A stretch of DNA of 64,000 bases from Morella rubra (lineage: Eukaryota > Streptophyta > Magnoliopsida > Fagales > Myricaceae), in NCBI GenBank assembly GCA_003952965.2, contig RXIC02000167.1, forward strand, positions 1 to 64,000, read 5' to 3'. Of the stretch, positions 1 to 11,762 are shown piece by piece. The notes beneath the pieces are model-generated. The model had not been told where the DNA came from, searched no databases, and saw only the letters and a program-made list of their open reading frames with translations. Made by a program: the position numbers and the translations under genes. Position 1 is the stretch's first letter, and each line of letters begins with the position of its first letter.

Positions 1-368
1 TGGCCTTGAAAAAAACTCTTCAATAGGTTTCGGCCCGACTCCCACTTCCCATCTCTCCTTAGTCTCCTACACAACACCGTTAGTACTGCGGACACCAGAA
101 AATGACACAACCGGATAAGCAATTCGCCGGCACTCCCGCCTCCTCATAACCACTCCCTCAGTAAGAGCTCTCTCTCTCTCTCTCTCGCTAGGATAAAAAA
201 AACTAGAAGCATATTTGAACCGCTATTGGTGCTCTCTCACAGTTCACTCTCTATCCTCAAAACCCTCCCTCGTGGAAAAGTTCTTGGTATCTGCTGTACT
301 TTGTATATTCTCTTTGAAGCTTGTTTTTTAATGGTTAAGATGTGTTTCTATACAAGTAGGTGAAAAGC
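1..368 (+). promoter_or_regulatory. Upstream region and 5' UTR of the PPR gene
   Basis: No coding sequence is visible here. A CT dinucleotide run occupies about 168-186, a common feature of plant core promoters and 5' leaders. The region runs directly into the PPR start codon at 369. No TATA box could be placed with confidence, so the promoter role is inferred from position. Confidence 0.4.
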
Positions 369-2231
369 ATGGATTTCATGTTACCCACAAAATGCAACCC
401 TGAGGGGCTTTGTTTATTTCCACATTTTCATAGGGAGGACACTAGAAATGTTAGTATTTTGGGGGCAAGGGTTCGGAGTGAAGTGGGTTCCAGTTTTGGT
501 TCAGGGAGAGTCTATATGCGCTGCAAAGCTCGCTTTCTTGTCCTCTCTGCTGATAGCATTCAATGTAAAGGCACTGCGGGGTTCCGGGAACAACGACGAC
601 TCCTTGTTTCCGCTGTTTCCAAGGTCGAGAATTTTGGTTCCAATGGTAGCTTGCAGCACGTTGGGCGAAAACCCCACGGGCATTTGAATGGAACAGAGTC
701 ATCGTCGACCACCGTGCAGTCTTCACGTAGTTTTGATGAATTTGAGAGTAATAATCATCTGAGAAAGTTGGTTAGAAATGGGGAATTAGAAGCAGGGTTC
801 AAGTTTCTCCAGAGCATGGTTTATCAGGGTGATGTTCCCGATATTATCGCTTGCACAAGTCTGATTCGGGGGTTTTGTAAGATTTGTAAAACCAGGAAGG
901 CCAGTCGGGTTATGGACATTCTGGAAGACTCTGGAGCTGTCCCTGATGTTATAACTTACAACGTATTGATTAGTGGGTATTGCAAGTCTGGAGAGATTGA
1001 TAATGCATTACGGGTCCTGGACCGAATGAGCATTGCTCCTGATGTTGTCACATATAATACAATTTTGCGCACTTTGTGTGATGGTGGGAAATTGAAGCAA
1101 GCTATGGAAGTTCTTGACCGGCAGTTGCACAAGGAGTGTTATCCGGATGTGATTACTTATACTATACTGATAGAGGCAACGTGTAGGGAAAGCGGGGTTG
1201 GCCAAGCAATGAAGCTCTTAGATGAGATGAGGAGCAAAGGATGCAAACCTGATGTTGTTACATATAATGTGCTAATCAATGGGATTTGCAGGGAAGGGAG
1301 GTTGGATGAAGCAATTAAGTTTTTGGACAATTTGCCATCATATGGTTGCCAACCCAATGTGATTACCCATAATATTATTTTGCGGAGCATGTGTAGCACT
1401 GGCAGGTGGATGGATGCTGAGAGACTATTAGCTGAAATGCTTCGCAAAGGGTGCTCTCCCAGTGTGGTTACTTTCAATATCTTGATAAATTTCTTGTGCC
1501 GAAAAGGTTTACTAGGTCGAGCAATTGACATTTTGGAAAAGATGCCTAAGCATGGTTGTACTCCGAATTCCTTGAGTTACAACCCATTGCTTCATGGATT
1601 TTGCAAAGAAAAGAAGATGGATAGGGCAATTGAGTATCTGGATGTAATGGTGTCTAGGGGATGTTACCCAGATATCGTGACCTACAATACTCTGCTTACA
1701 GCCTTATGCAAGGACGGGAAGGTTGATATTGCAGTGGAGATACTTAATCAGCTAAGTAGCAAGGGTTGCTCTCCTGTTTTGATCACATATAATACAGTGA
1801 TTGATGGACTCTCTAAGGTGGGGCAAACAGAACGCGCTATAGAACTTTTGGATGAGATGCGCAGAAAGGGTCTTAAACCTGATGTAATCACCTACTCTTC
1901 CCTTGTAGGGGGGCTTAGTAGAGAAGGAAAGCTTGATGAAGCAATCAAGTTTTTTCATGACCTGGAGGTACTGGGTGTCAGGCCGAATGCTATTACCTAC
2001 AACTCTATCATGTGGGGACTTTGTAAGGCTCAAAAAACCGGTCGTGCGATTGATTTCTTGTCTTATATGGTATCTAGAGGGTGTAAACCTACCGAAGCTA
2101 CGTACACCATTCTCATTGAAGGCATAGCTAGCGAAGGTTTGGCTGAGGAGGCTTTGGAGCTATTGCATCAGTTATGCTCCAGGGGAGCGGTGAAGAAAAG
2201 TTCCGCTGAGCAGGTGGCGGTCAGGATGTAG
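369..2231 (+). CDS. P-class pentatricopeptide repeat protein (At1g09900-like)
   Basis: This intronless gene encodes about 620 residues. The ATG at 369 is chosen because the product then begins MDFM, as I recall for the Arabidopsis At1g09900 family; the frame is also open from a GTG at 360, which is not a normal plant start. Residues 1-120 are low in repeats and look like an organelle-targeting leader. From about residue 125 to 600 there are about 13 consecutive 35-residue repeats. Each has the P-class signature of a PD(V/I)(V/I)TYN-type helix followed by LC..G..(D/E).A...L..M, with no S or L variants and no E or DYW tail. P-class PPR proteins bind single-stranded organellar RNA to stabilise, process or translate it; the target cannot be predicted by eye. 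The single-exon structure is typical of the family. The frame is intact. Confidence 0.93.
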   Translation: MDFMLPTKCNPEGLCLFPHFHREDTRNVSILGARVRSEVGSSFGSGRVYMRCKARFLVLSADSIQCKGTAGFREQRRLLVSAVSKVENFGSNGSLQHVGRKPHGHLNGTESSSTTVQSSRSFDEFESNNHLRKLVRNGELEAGFKFLQSMVYQGDVPDIIACTSLIRGFCKICKTRKASRVMDILEDSGAVPDVITYNVLISGYCKSGEIDNALRVLDRMSIAPDVVTYNTILRTLCDGGKLKQAMEVLDRQLHKECYPDVITYTILIEATCRESGVGQAMKLLDEMRSKGCKPDVVTYNVLINGICREGRLDEAIKFLDNLPSYGCQPNVITHNIILRSMCSTGRWMDAERLLAEMLRKGCSPSVVTFNILINFLCRKGLLGRAIDILEKMPKHGCTPNSLSYNPLLHGFCKEKKMDRAIEYLDVMVSRGCYPDIVTYNTLLTALCKDGKVDIAVEILNQLSSKGCSPVLITYNTVIDGLSKVGQTERAIELLDEMRRKGLKPDVITYSSLVGGLSREGKLDEAIKFFHDLEVLGVRPNAITYNSIMWGLCKAQKTGRAIDFLSYMVSRGCKPTEATYTILIEGIASEGLAEEALELLHQLCSRGAVKKSSAEQVAVRM

Positions 2232-3284
2232 ACTGTAATGCATTTCATCTCTTGCTCTTGGATGGCTGGTCATCAGTAACTTCTGCCCTTGAATTTCCTT
2301 AGGCATAATGTTTATTACCCCTTAAGACTCTTTAAGTCTATTGGTTTATTATTTTCCTTGCTAGAAGGAGATAAATCCTAGACTGATTTTGTATTGCTTA
2401 TTCACTTTTCTGGAAGGAGAGAAATCCGAGATCAATTTTGTTAGAAAGTCATGTAATCTCATCTCCACTGTGTTTTATCTTTGGAAAGTTGCATTATTCT
2501 CTTACAGTGCAGGAATTTCCAATGATGATTTTTTATTAAAGATAATATATTCTATTTTACATTGTAACTTTGTAGATTTATCATTTTCTTTTCGGAGCTT
2601 TTCTTTGGTCTACTTCAAGATAACCCATGTAGAAGGTTCTGCACCTGAAATGGATTGCCTTAATAGGTTTGTTAAGATAATTGTTGTTCTTAGGCTTTTG
2701 CGGAATAATACGACATAGTAGAGTGAATTTAGCTACAAAATTAACATTAACTTTCTATTAGTCTGTACCTATGTAGTTCCAGTGGCAACATGAGATCTGT
2801 CTTTGTCAACACTGTAAATGATTGGCTACCAACCCTTTACCGACAAAGTTTTACCGTGAAGCTTTACATACCACGCCCGACTAATACTACCAATTCTCAA
2901 GTTTGTTTGTTTGTGTGTTGTTCGTTTTTGGGATGATAGCTGATTTCAACATAGCTACTGCTATTTGAGAGACCTCTGCAGCAGCATGATTTCTTCGCAT
3001 GCTTCTTTTTGGTAGGTTTCTTGGTGTACTTATTGTCAAGTTCTTTGGCCCCAAATGACAGGATATTGTAAACTACCCTTGTACTGCATTGTTAATGGGG
3101 GAAAATAGAAGTGCAGGTTCTGGTGCTGCTTTCAGAATGAATAATGTTTCTTCATGAGTAACATGCTTCTCTAGGCAGAACTATTTAGAATAGTGCATGT
3201 TATTCAACTAATTACTGATGCGAGTGGTTATCTAGTATTGGGTTTCCTGGTCACCTACTCCACCTTCTATTATCCTCCGGACCA
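2232..3284. other. Intergenic, 3' flank of the PPR gene
   Basis: T-rich sequence typical of a plant 3' UTR and downstream flank. Short open frames exist but show no family resemblance. I see no gene here. Confidence 0.5.
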
Positions 3285-3970
3285 AAAAAAATAAAAACAT
3301 TTTTCATCCACAACTATCATAAGTGTTGCATTTTACACATTAAATTATCTCATTTGAGACATTGCACTCATAAACTACCCATCCCTAACACATTACACAT
3401 TCCATCTATTTTTTTCATCTAAAACATAAATTGACAATTATACCTTTAAGAGAAAATGATATTTTAGTTCTTAGGTGTTACCACCTTTTATTTTTTAGTC
3501 CCTAGATTTCAATTTTTCAAATTTTGGTCCTTACATTTTCAATTTTTTTACAATAGAGCCCTTCCGTCAAAGTTCCTTAATGGCAGCGCCTGCCAGATCA
3601 ATATTTTGCCACATTATTTCTAACTTAGCACTATCACGTCTCATGAGCCATAAAGTAAGGACTTGTTCCAAACGACATCGGAGACTCGAAAAATGATATT
3701 TTAGTTTTTAGATTTTACCACCTTTTATATTTTAGTCCGTAGATTTAAATTTTTTAAATTTTAATCTTTACATTTTTAATTTTTGACAAAATAGTCATTC
3801 CAACTAAGACAGAATGGCTCTTTTAAAATAAATCAATTTCCGTCTAATTTGACGAAAAAAATAGATATGATGCAATATGTTATGAATGTGTAGTTTGTAA
3901 GTGCAATGCTTCAAAAGAGATAATTTAGCGTACAAAATGTTAAATATAGTGGGAAAAATAGTATTTTCTC
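3285..3970. mobile_element. Foldback (long terminal inverted repeat) DNA element
   Basis: The segment 3290-3420 is nearly the reverse complement of 3845-3962. Both arms contain, in opposite orientation, a motif around TTGCAYT, a TAAATTATCTC block, ACTACMCAT and TCTATTTTTTT. The outer arms enclose about 430 bp, and within that a second repeat of about 105 bp occurs twice in direct orientation (about 3459-3560 and 3692-3800, with the shared motif TTACCACCTTTTAT). No transposase frame is present. This is the structure of a non-autonomous Mutator-like or foldback element. The superfamily is not settled because no clean target duplication could be fixed in the A-rich flanks. Confidence 0.6.
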
Positions 3971-4938
3971 TATAAAAAAAATAAAAACAAAACAAAATAT
4001 TCCCGTTCGTTTTAAAATGCAAATGCAGCCCCTCTGGCTGAGACGTCATTGTTCGAGCGGGTTTGGTCTTACGTGGCTGCTAAAATATTTCTTTTATTTC
4101 AACCAGGGCACGAGAGCACAGTTTAAGACGGTTACGCTTATAAAGAAAGCATTATCAACCACACGCGGGTAAGTGGAAGAATCCATTTGACGTCTGAATT
4201 GACAAGATGATGATAAATTTCGTGGATATTCTTTACGCACCGATAAATTCCGTCGACCACTAGTCCACCATCCTCAAACAAACCAATACATCTCTTTCTG
4301 TCATGAGCAAACTAGAGATTCACTCCCCCCCCCAAACCAAAGCAAAAGCAACCTGGCATGGGAGAACCATGATTTGCTCTCATGCAGTATTTGTAAAATA
4401 CAAATATACATTATACAATTACAGAACACTATCCAGAGTACTGTACAAGAAAAGTTCGGAATTAGCTTTTAAAATTCTATTCTCTTTTACTAATTAAGTA
4501 ACAAGATTGATACAACAGTAGCTAGAAATATTTGTCTTGTATCTGGTTGGTTTGGGTCCGGAAGATGCAGTGTTGGAGACGCTGTCCAATGGTGGAAAGG
4601 CAACCACATTCATGCTCACGGAGATTCTCGTGTCAAACCAAAATCAACCTTAAACGACAAATCATTGCCTTCACTTCCTAGCTAGTGTACCGTCCATTCT
4701 TCCTTTCCCTCTTCCACCCTCGTCCTTTTCTTAAAAACAAAAAAAGACCTTATTCCGTTTCATCTTTAAATATACCATCTTCTCTACCACACACCATAAA
4801 TCCTCACCGAAAAAAAAAAAGAGCGGAGAAAGGGCGAGGGGTAAGGATTCCAAGGGCGAGTCCCCACAACCCTTCCAAAATGGTAATTCATCTCGATTTC
4901 CAAACTTGAAAGTCTCTTTTCAGAAAGCTCTCAAAGTC
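3971..4938. promoter_or_regulatory. Upstream region and 5' leader of the small basic protein gene
   Basis: There is no larger gene here. A short upstream reading frame starts at the ATG at 4879 and ends nine codons later at 4906-4908, 30 bp before the main ATG. This could be a uORF if transcription starts upstream of it. A purine-rich A run lies at about 4810-4822. Promoter assignment is by position only. Confidence 0.35.
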
Positions 4939-5208
4939 ATGGAGGAAAATACATGTCCGAGGAGAGTCGATAGAGAAGGGTTGCTTTCGTGCTGGGGACG
5001 TCTCAAGTTGAAGCTTCCATGGATCAACCGAAGATTAAGAAGTGCGAATATCAAGAAGAGGAAATTTGGCGGCAGATTTAGGTATGACCCCTTAAGTTAC
5101 GCCCAGAACTTCGACGAAGGTTGGGATGATGCTACTGAGGAAGTTACCCAGCGCGGTTTCTCTGCTAGATATGCTGCACCTCCGCCAAAATCGCATGGAG
5201 ATAAGTAA
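4939..5208 (+). CDS. Small basic plant-specific protein, stress-induced-protein-like
   Basis: This single-exon frame encodes 89 residues. The ATG at 4939 is preferred because the product then begins with the acidic MEEN and a downstream CPRR/GLLSCWGRLKLKLPW segment that I recognise from a family of small uncharacterised land-plant proteins. Conserved-looking blocks are GLLSCWGRLKLKLPW (about residues 12-26), a basic stretch rich in R and K, then GGRFRYDPLSYAQNFDEGWDD (about 42-62). There is no signal peptide or transmembrane segment. Members are often annotated only as stress-induced or hypothetical proteins, and the molecular function is unknown. The family assignment is from memory of the motif. 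The frame is intact and the composition differs from the AT-rich flanks, which supports real coding. Confidence 0.7.
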   Translation: MEENTCPRRVDREGLLSCWGRLKLKLPWINRRLRSANIKKRKFGGRFRYDPLSYAQNFDEGWDDATEEVTQRGFSARYAAPPPKSHGDK

Positions 5209-8050
5209 CAATTGAGTTCCGCTGAAAACTGGGTGGTGCATGGGGGGGAATTAGAAACATTTATACTTTGTGGGGTTGGTTGATCTCGTCGTACTATGTT
5301 AATTGCTGAATGGAATATCAAATTGTTAGGTTGGATTGTTTTGTAACTTCTTTTACGCAGAGAGTTACGAAATGGTACACCATACTTGCTTATGTTTGTG
5401 GTGTCTTTTTGGTTTGCCTTCCAATTATACTGTCATGAGTTGCATCATGTATTGATGGATTTTTCTTCGCCATGTATATATATATATATATATACAAGGA
5501 TCACATGCCACTGAGATCCTCTGTGTTTTTGGGTTTACTACCTACTGTATATATCCATTATTCTAGTGTCTGTGGCTCACAGCGCCCTAATGGCGAGATC
5601 AATTTCCTTTGAGATATTTTGCTGGGTAAAGGAGAGAGGTTTTGTTATTTTCTTGATGTACCTGCCTGCTGGTGATCAGCCTTTGGCATGAAGGGACGTT
5701 TTACCAATAGACTTGTTTTTTTTCACTGTGATTGGATCAGGGACTATCATACTCAAAATTTAGTACTAGTGGTGGGGACGGCAGTTGCAACTAGCTAGAG
5801 CAAGATTGTGAGCTTGGTACCTTCTAATACACAAAAATCCACATAATTGTTTTTCCCGTGCAATAAGTGACACACACATATATATAAATCTTTACGAACT
5901 TTATTCTGCTAATGAGTTTGAGATGATCCAAGATTCAGCCGACGATCAATATTGCACCACGGAAGCAGCAGAATTGGACAATGATTTCACTAATTGTGCA
6001 GTCATTTCTAATTTAGGTATTTGATCTTTTGTTTGGTTTATTTAATTAGGGTTAATTTTCACTATACCCAGAAAGGCCACTCATGAGTCGTTCGATTAAT
6101 ATATATGTGCACTTATCAATAGAATTAACTACAGTGATGATCGACATTATGATGGAGGATAACTTGAGTTATTTTTAAATATTACTTGATGATCAATCCA
6201 GAAAGATTGTAATTGGAAATTAATTGTTTTTCTTCTGAGAGACGAAACAGATTCAATTGAGTTTGGAGTAGCTATGGTGGATCCGGGACTCGTTGAGCCA
6301 ATTGGCTGGATTTGAGCCAGCAAGAGATCCGGCCAATCCGAAGCTCCGGTATTTGAAGAAAGGCCCTTCCCTATAAGGATTCCCCCAACTAAAGTTGCAG
6401 CAGATCATATATACGTACATATGTCTGCATGCACGCACTTATAGATGTTAAGCGGAATGAGTCAACAAGCTTGGCCACGCTGGGAAACAGTGGATAGAAT
6501 CATGCATGTAATAGTATCTCCTGAGTCCTGGCGGCTTGCACTAGCGCTTCTCTATTTTTACAGCTTGGCACGCAACTGATTATCATACCTCAATCAACTG
6601 GTGCCAAGGGTCAAGCGGAGGTTTTGCTAGCTAGAAGATCGGACTGTGCGGTGAAAATGGAAAGAAAGATAAAAGATAAATCTAAGAGAAACAATTTAGG
6701 AGATTGCGCCTAGAAAAAAAAAGAAGAGAAATTATGACTTTTGTCCCTTAACTTTTAACCAAATATTGATTACAGGTCTAAACTACAAAAAAAAAAAAAA
6801 AATGGTTGCATTTAGCCTTAAAATTATTAAAATACCTCCATGTTAATCTTTTAGTAAAATCTTACTGTTGAAATATGACAAAATTAGATTATGTGACAAT
6901 TTTAATGGTTAGATCTTATGACAAGGCGAAATTTGATGAATTTTGATCATTGACTAATTTCGTAGTTGAAACCTGTAATTGCCGTGAGATGACTAAAAAT
7001 TGAAGATTCACCGAACAAAATATGATGAGAAATATTGCGTTTAGACTAGGCTAATGGCCGACAATCTCGCTCTTACTCGACTTGGGCTTCATATGATGAA
7101 GCCCAATTGTAGATCAAGGCTAGCTCCACATACTTGAACTGGAGAAGGTAATAGCGCTCCCTTAGATTCCTGAAGGCTGAAGGTACTAAAGAACAGTAAA
7201 TTAAAATCATTTTCATGCCATCATACTAATTACTAACTTCGTCAAATGATCAATGCTTTTTCTAGAAAGTATTTCGTAGTGAAACCATCCCACGTTCGAA
7301 ATAGTTTCAGGTCGCACCCTTTTAGCATGTAGATTAGAACGTAATAAGTGGCATGACGCAAGCTGAATGCAAATGCAATCTATTGACCGTACGTTCGTAA
7401 TTGAAAGATATATGCCGCCTCCTCAAAAATTTCTACCTTGCAGTAGACTTCATCCAATTAAACGACATGGCTCCAAATACGCTTTTGGCTGCGAATTATA
7501 TATAAACTATATGAAGTACTGAAGGTTCATTCAATGGCTATGGTGGTCCCAGCTCTTCAGTACTCTAGCTAACTCATCGTCTCTTCAATGCACTCTCCGA
7601 TCGTGTAACTTCAATTCAGGCTTCTGCATTGAGGGAATTACGGGAACTTTAGGTGAACTAATTAATCTGGCATTTGAATTGTGCTAGCCCTCATTTGATC
7701 TTTCTAAAGATGTTCAAGGAATTGGATATATAGTACTTACTAAAACAATGTGTTACTTGTCGTTTCTGGTAATTGTTTATATTTGTCTAGTCAGAGCAAT
7801 ATTCCACTATATATATATTTGTATGCAGGAGTTGGAGAGAAGCAATGTTGGAAAACCAAGCAAAGAGAAATCACTAGAGAATTTGTTCGAGGAACTACGG
7901 AAACATATAATAAGAAGTTTCACCTAAAGTAATTTGGCATGCACGTTCGCCCAATCTACTAAAGAAACCTTAATATTTGCAATGTTCCTTTTCTGACGGT
8001 GTTAGAGCTGCACTGAAGTACGTACCTTCGTGCAAAAATTGCACTAAGAA
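5209..8050. other. Intergenic region without a recognisable gene
   Basis: This region lies between the small protein gene (+) and the 3' end of the transporter gene (-). It has a TA microsatellite at about 5476-5495 and a second short AT-rich stretch near 5878-5886. At 6730-7000 there is AT-rich sequence resembling decayed MITE DNA. Nothing on either strand longer than about 60 codons resembles a known protein. Confidence 0.5.
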
Positions 8051-11000
8051 CTAAATCCCAGCTGGACAGCCATCAACACTGATTCCTTTCGCAGTTGGAC
8101 AAGTAGCCAGTTCACAGCGTTCACCACCATCACCGCCCCACCAGGATATGCTTATGTCCTCCATGGTAAGCGAGAAATATAGAAGCACCCCCATGAAAGC
8201 CAACCCAGCATCCAAGGCAGCTGAGAGGACATAATTGTACCGTTGCCACCATCTCTTTCTATATTTAAAAACAAAGTAGTTGAATATTGTTCCCATCACA
8301 ATCCAGCAATTGAAGTTCACACTTGTAGCAGGAGGCATTGCTGCTGTAGCTCCAAGAAGTACTGGGAGGTTAATCAGTGAGATCCATTTCTGGCTGGGGA
8401 GAGCTTTCTGCAGCAGCCATACAAAAAGAGGCCCCACTGCACCTCCAAGGAAGAACCAATTCAGGGCAGAGTAGTTGCCAAGAGCGCCGAAAATTCGTTT
8501 TGGTCCTACCAAACCCCAGATTACTGATGCATCAAAAAAGACACGGTCCCCTGGACACTGCCAAGGACTGTTGGCAGGTAGTAGTTCATCCTGGCATATG
8601 TTGTCAACGGTATTCAGCAGCCACCATGCCACTCCAAGATTGACTGTTCCCGCTAATATAGTTCCTATGCCCTTTTATGGAACAGCAAAGAGTAAGACAT
8701 AATGTCTAAATTTCAATATGGAGTTTCGTGTAATTATTTGAACGTGTAACAATGAATCAAAGAGGGTGTTATAACCAGCTTCTAGCTGAGAAACACCGAA
8801 GTTAATACGAATCTAAGAAATTAATACGTATTCCTCTATAAACGAGCTGGTTAGATGCGTGGGACAGAGGAATCATAGTACCTGCTAGCGCAGCTATGCA
8901 ATGGAAGGGAAGGGGCCTAAATCGACCCCCTTCTTTCTTTCTTTTTTTCAAAGAAAATAAAATGAAAAATGTACTTTGATCTCCGAAGATTTTCCTGGAC
9001 AATGAACATTGATCTTGGTGGAATCTTCATGTAATGACCTAACTTGAAATCACTTAGAAAGGAAACTGCCTGTGCCATGCTTATATACCCATAGGTCTTG
9101 AAGCAAACATTTGCTATTGGGCTACCTGGCAATATGACTCCCATGATGTATTCTGTGATGATGTTTAGTCCTGGTGACTGAGGATGGAATAAGTGAGAAA
9201 AATAATAATGTTAGTGCGCAAATTTTATGGCAACAAGTCAAGACGAATTGATCAGTTTCTGCGTTTAGAAGGAAGATCTGATAAAAATCAGAGTTATATA
9301 ACTAATTAATCAATAGATTAAGATTCTGATATCAAGTTAAGTTCAGTGTCTAGTCGGCTAGCTTGCAATGTCCCAGCGGCACTGAGATTGACAAAAATGA
9401 GGTTAATTATCAGTATTCATGATTTCAGACTTCCTTACCTGGTTTGTTGTGGCAGTGATGATGCTGACTGGGAGAGTGAAAGTCAGTGCAAGTCCTGCAG
9501 CGAAGATGAGTCCCCACCATGGCATTTGGATCTGATCGTTCATGAAAATGCATAATGCTAGAGAGAGCACCAAGGATCCCACAAGCATCAGGTAGAACCA
9601 CCAGTCGGGTATGGGCTTGTATTTCCTCATTAATTTTGTGTGAATATCTTCCTTTCTACGATATGATGCTCGGAATATTTGCCCAAATATCTCCCTGTTA
9701 GATTACCCATTTCAGTTTATTTTGCCAACAAAACTATGATGGCCAGATATTATATGTAACATAAAACGGGCGTACTAACTTCAACAGCTTCTGGTTGTTT
9801 ACCTCCCATGAAATAGTGCAACATGAGTGAGTGTAGATATAATGGCTGCAAAACCGATGCCATATGAGAGAGCAAAAAATACACTCAGGTGTATGTGTCC
9901 TTGCTTTTCATATGTTGTCACGTCCAGTTGGAACTTGTCGTTTACAATGGCTGATACATTGTATCTCTGCCCTTTGGCATCGAATAAATGTGATGAGAAG
10001 ATCGGAAAGTTCTTAGCATCGTACAGATTTACTCCCCAGTAGGCTATTGGGAGGAACACAAAGATGAATATGAAATAGCCCGCAGCAACATTGGCAATGG
10101 CAAAGAAGGGACTGATGAGAGGGCTACCAAGATAGGAGGCTATGACTGACCAGTCAAGGGAGAAGGACCCAAGACCCATTCCATGCATACCCGAGCCAAT
10201 CTGCTGGGCTGTTACTGATTTGGGGAATACCCAGCAGACCCATGAAATGGTTGACAAAGTCGGAAAAAGGTAGCCGGGGATTAGGTACCAGGAGAAGCTG
10301 CATATCAGTGCAATCAAAAAGAATTTGCCTCGTGACATCCGGCAATTATCTCTCTCGTGCAGAGCCCTGTGCAATGTACAGGGAAAAATTAAGAACGCAG
10401 TGCATGAGTCTCGTCTTCTTTTTTCAAGCGCATGAAAGTAAGGTTGCTTGATAGCTTGAGTCAACACAGTCTATCTATTACCTCGTTGACTTCAATTCAT
10501 ATATATATGTATATTTTCTTTCTTAACAAATCAATGATGAAGGTGAATTTTTTATATGCAGGGTTTTACAAAACATTACATCTTTAGTCCATCCGAGCGT
10601 AAGACGTACTTTTGATCCATTTTTCTAATCCAAGGACACCGCTTTGATTTCCTTGTGAAAAATACCTGAATAAGGAGACCTGAACCAGACTACTCGGCCA
10701 CCACATGTGCGCAGGATCCACGGCGTACTTCCTCAGTATCCCAGCCCAACCATACCCCAGTACCTGAAAGCACCACAAGCGCACGTTATCAGCAACCAAC
10801 CAAAACTACGTACCCCCAATACCCTTCCCGGGTTCACACACAACATCACAAATCACCTGTGTAGTAATGACAAGGATCCAACTAGCCAAGAAGGAGATTT
10901 TTCTACGATAAAAAGCCCTGATGATGTCGACGATACTAATGGCATACGCGGCTCCGCTCCCGAACGCCGATCCTGCATTAGCGAAGATGGATATGAGCAC

Positions 11001-11354
11001 GTGCTCCTTCATGTTGAAGGGTCCCGGGTTCAACGAGAACTCCCTGTCCCCGAACCCTGGGATCCGAAACGTCGTCTTGGGAAGCACCCTAGCCATGAAC
11101 CTTCCCACCGGGAGGCTCCCGACCTGGACCGAGATCATGGAAATGAGGAGCGGCTCCGTCCGGTACTGGAAGAAGGTGTTGAGGAAGGAGAGCAGCACGC
11201 AAGAGAATAGGCCCAGGAACCACATCCGGAAGGTCCATACAGGGAGGCTCGGGTCGTCGTCGTTTGCCACGGTGAGACGGACCTCCTCTATAGGCGACAC
11301 GTCGTCATCTTTCGTGATGGTTCCCTGGGTGGGTTGGTTCTGGAGGGAGGCCAT
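8051..11354 (-). CDS. Oligopeptide transporter, OPT family (PT clade)
   Basis: Exons (minus strand) are 11354-10857, 10763-10666, 10366-9803, 9694-9439, 9177-8995 and 8671-8051, totalling 2220 nt, or 739 residues, the usual OPT length. OPT proteins are proton-coupled symporters for tetra- and pentapeptides, glutathione-type peptides or metal chelates. They act at the plasma membrane with about a dozen membrane segments. Both diagnostic motifs of the peptide-transporter clade are present: NPG at residues 109-111 and KIPPR at 523-527. The N-terminus is acidic and cytosolic, and the C-terminus ends in a Cys-containing tail (CPTAKG..VDGCPAG). All introns are GT..AG except intron 5, whose donor after the codons for MFIVQ reads GA. 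Without splicing there, translation would add about 25 foreign residues and stop, losing about 206 residues. The closest relatives I can recall are the OPT1/4/5 group. Orthology is not certain. Confidence 0.9.
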
Positions 11355-11410
11355 GGCCAGTGGCCGAGTGAGACAGCGAGAGAGGGAGAGTGGTTCTGTT
11401 TTTAGACTTA
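11355..11410 (-). promoter_or_regulatory. Proximal 5' flank of the OPT gene
   Basis: This 56-bp stretch separates the OPT start codon from the MITE upstream. It is probably 5' UTR. No motif is distinctive. Confidence 0.4.
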
Positions 11411-11762
11411 GGGAATGTTGGTTTGCAAAATATTTCAGAATACAAATGAATTATAAAATTTAAAAGATTCATACGTAAACACCAATATCTTTCTGCATAA
11501 TCTCTAACAATTTTTTACACAATTATAATATAATTTTTTTAAAAAAATTATAAAAAAATTCTCTTTTTATACTTTTTTCATCTAATTTAAATATTTTTTT
11601 TAAAAATATATCAAATCATTCTCTACGCCCTTTTATAAATTTTAATAAAAATTAAATATATTTAAAATTTTCAAAACTTTTACAAAAATATATAAAACTT
11701 AAATCTCAGTGAATATACAAAATTTTATCAAAATCTTATAACTTTTTACTAAACCAACATCC
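11411..11762. mobile_element. Tourist-like MITE beside the OPT start
   Basis: A 352-bp AT-rich element has terminal inverted repeats: GGGAATGTTGGTTT on the left, and GGATGTTGGTTT when the right end is read in reverse complement. It is flanked by TTA on both sides (11408-11410 and 11763-11765). A 3-bp TTA target duplication with G-rich termini is characteristic of PIF/Harbinger-derived Tourist MITEs. It has no coding capacity. It sits 57 bp upstream of the OPT ATG, so it may lie in the leader or core promoter. Confidence 0.65.
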
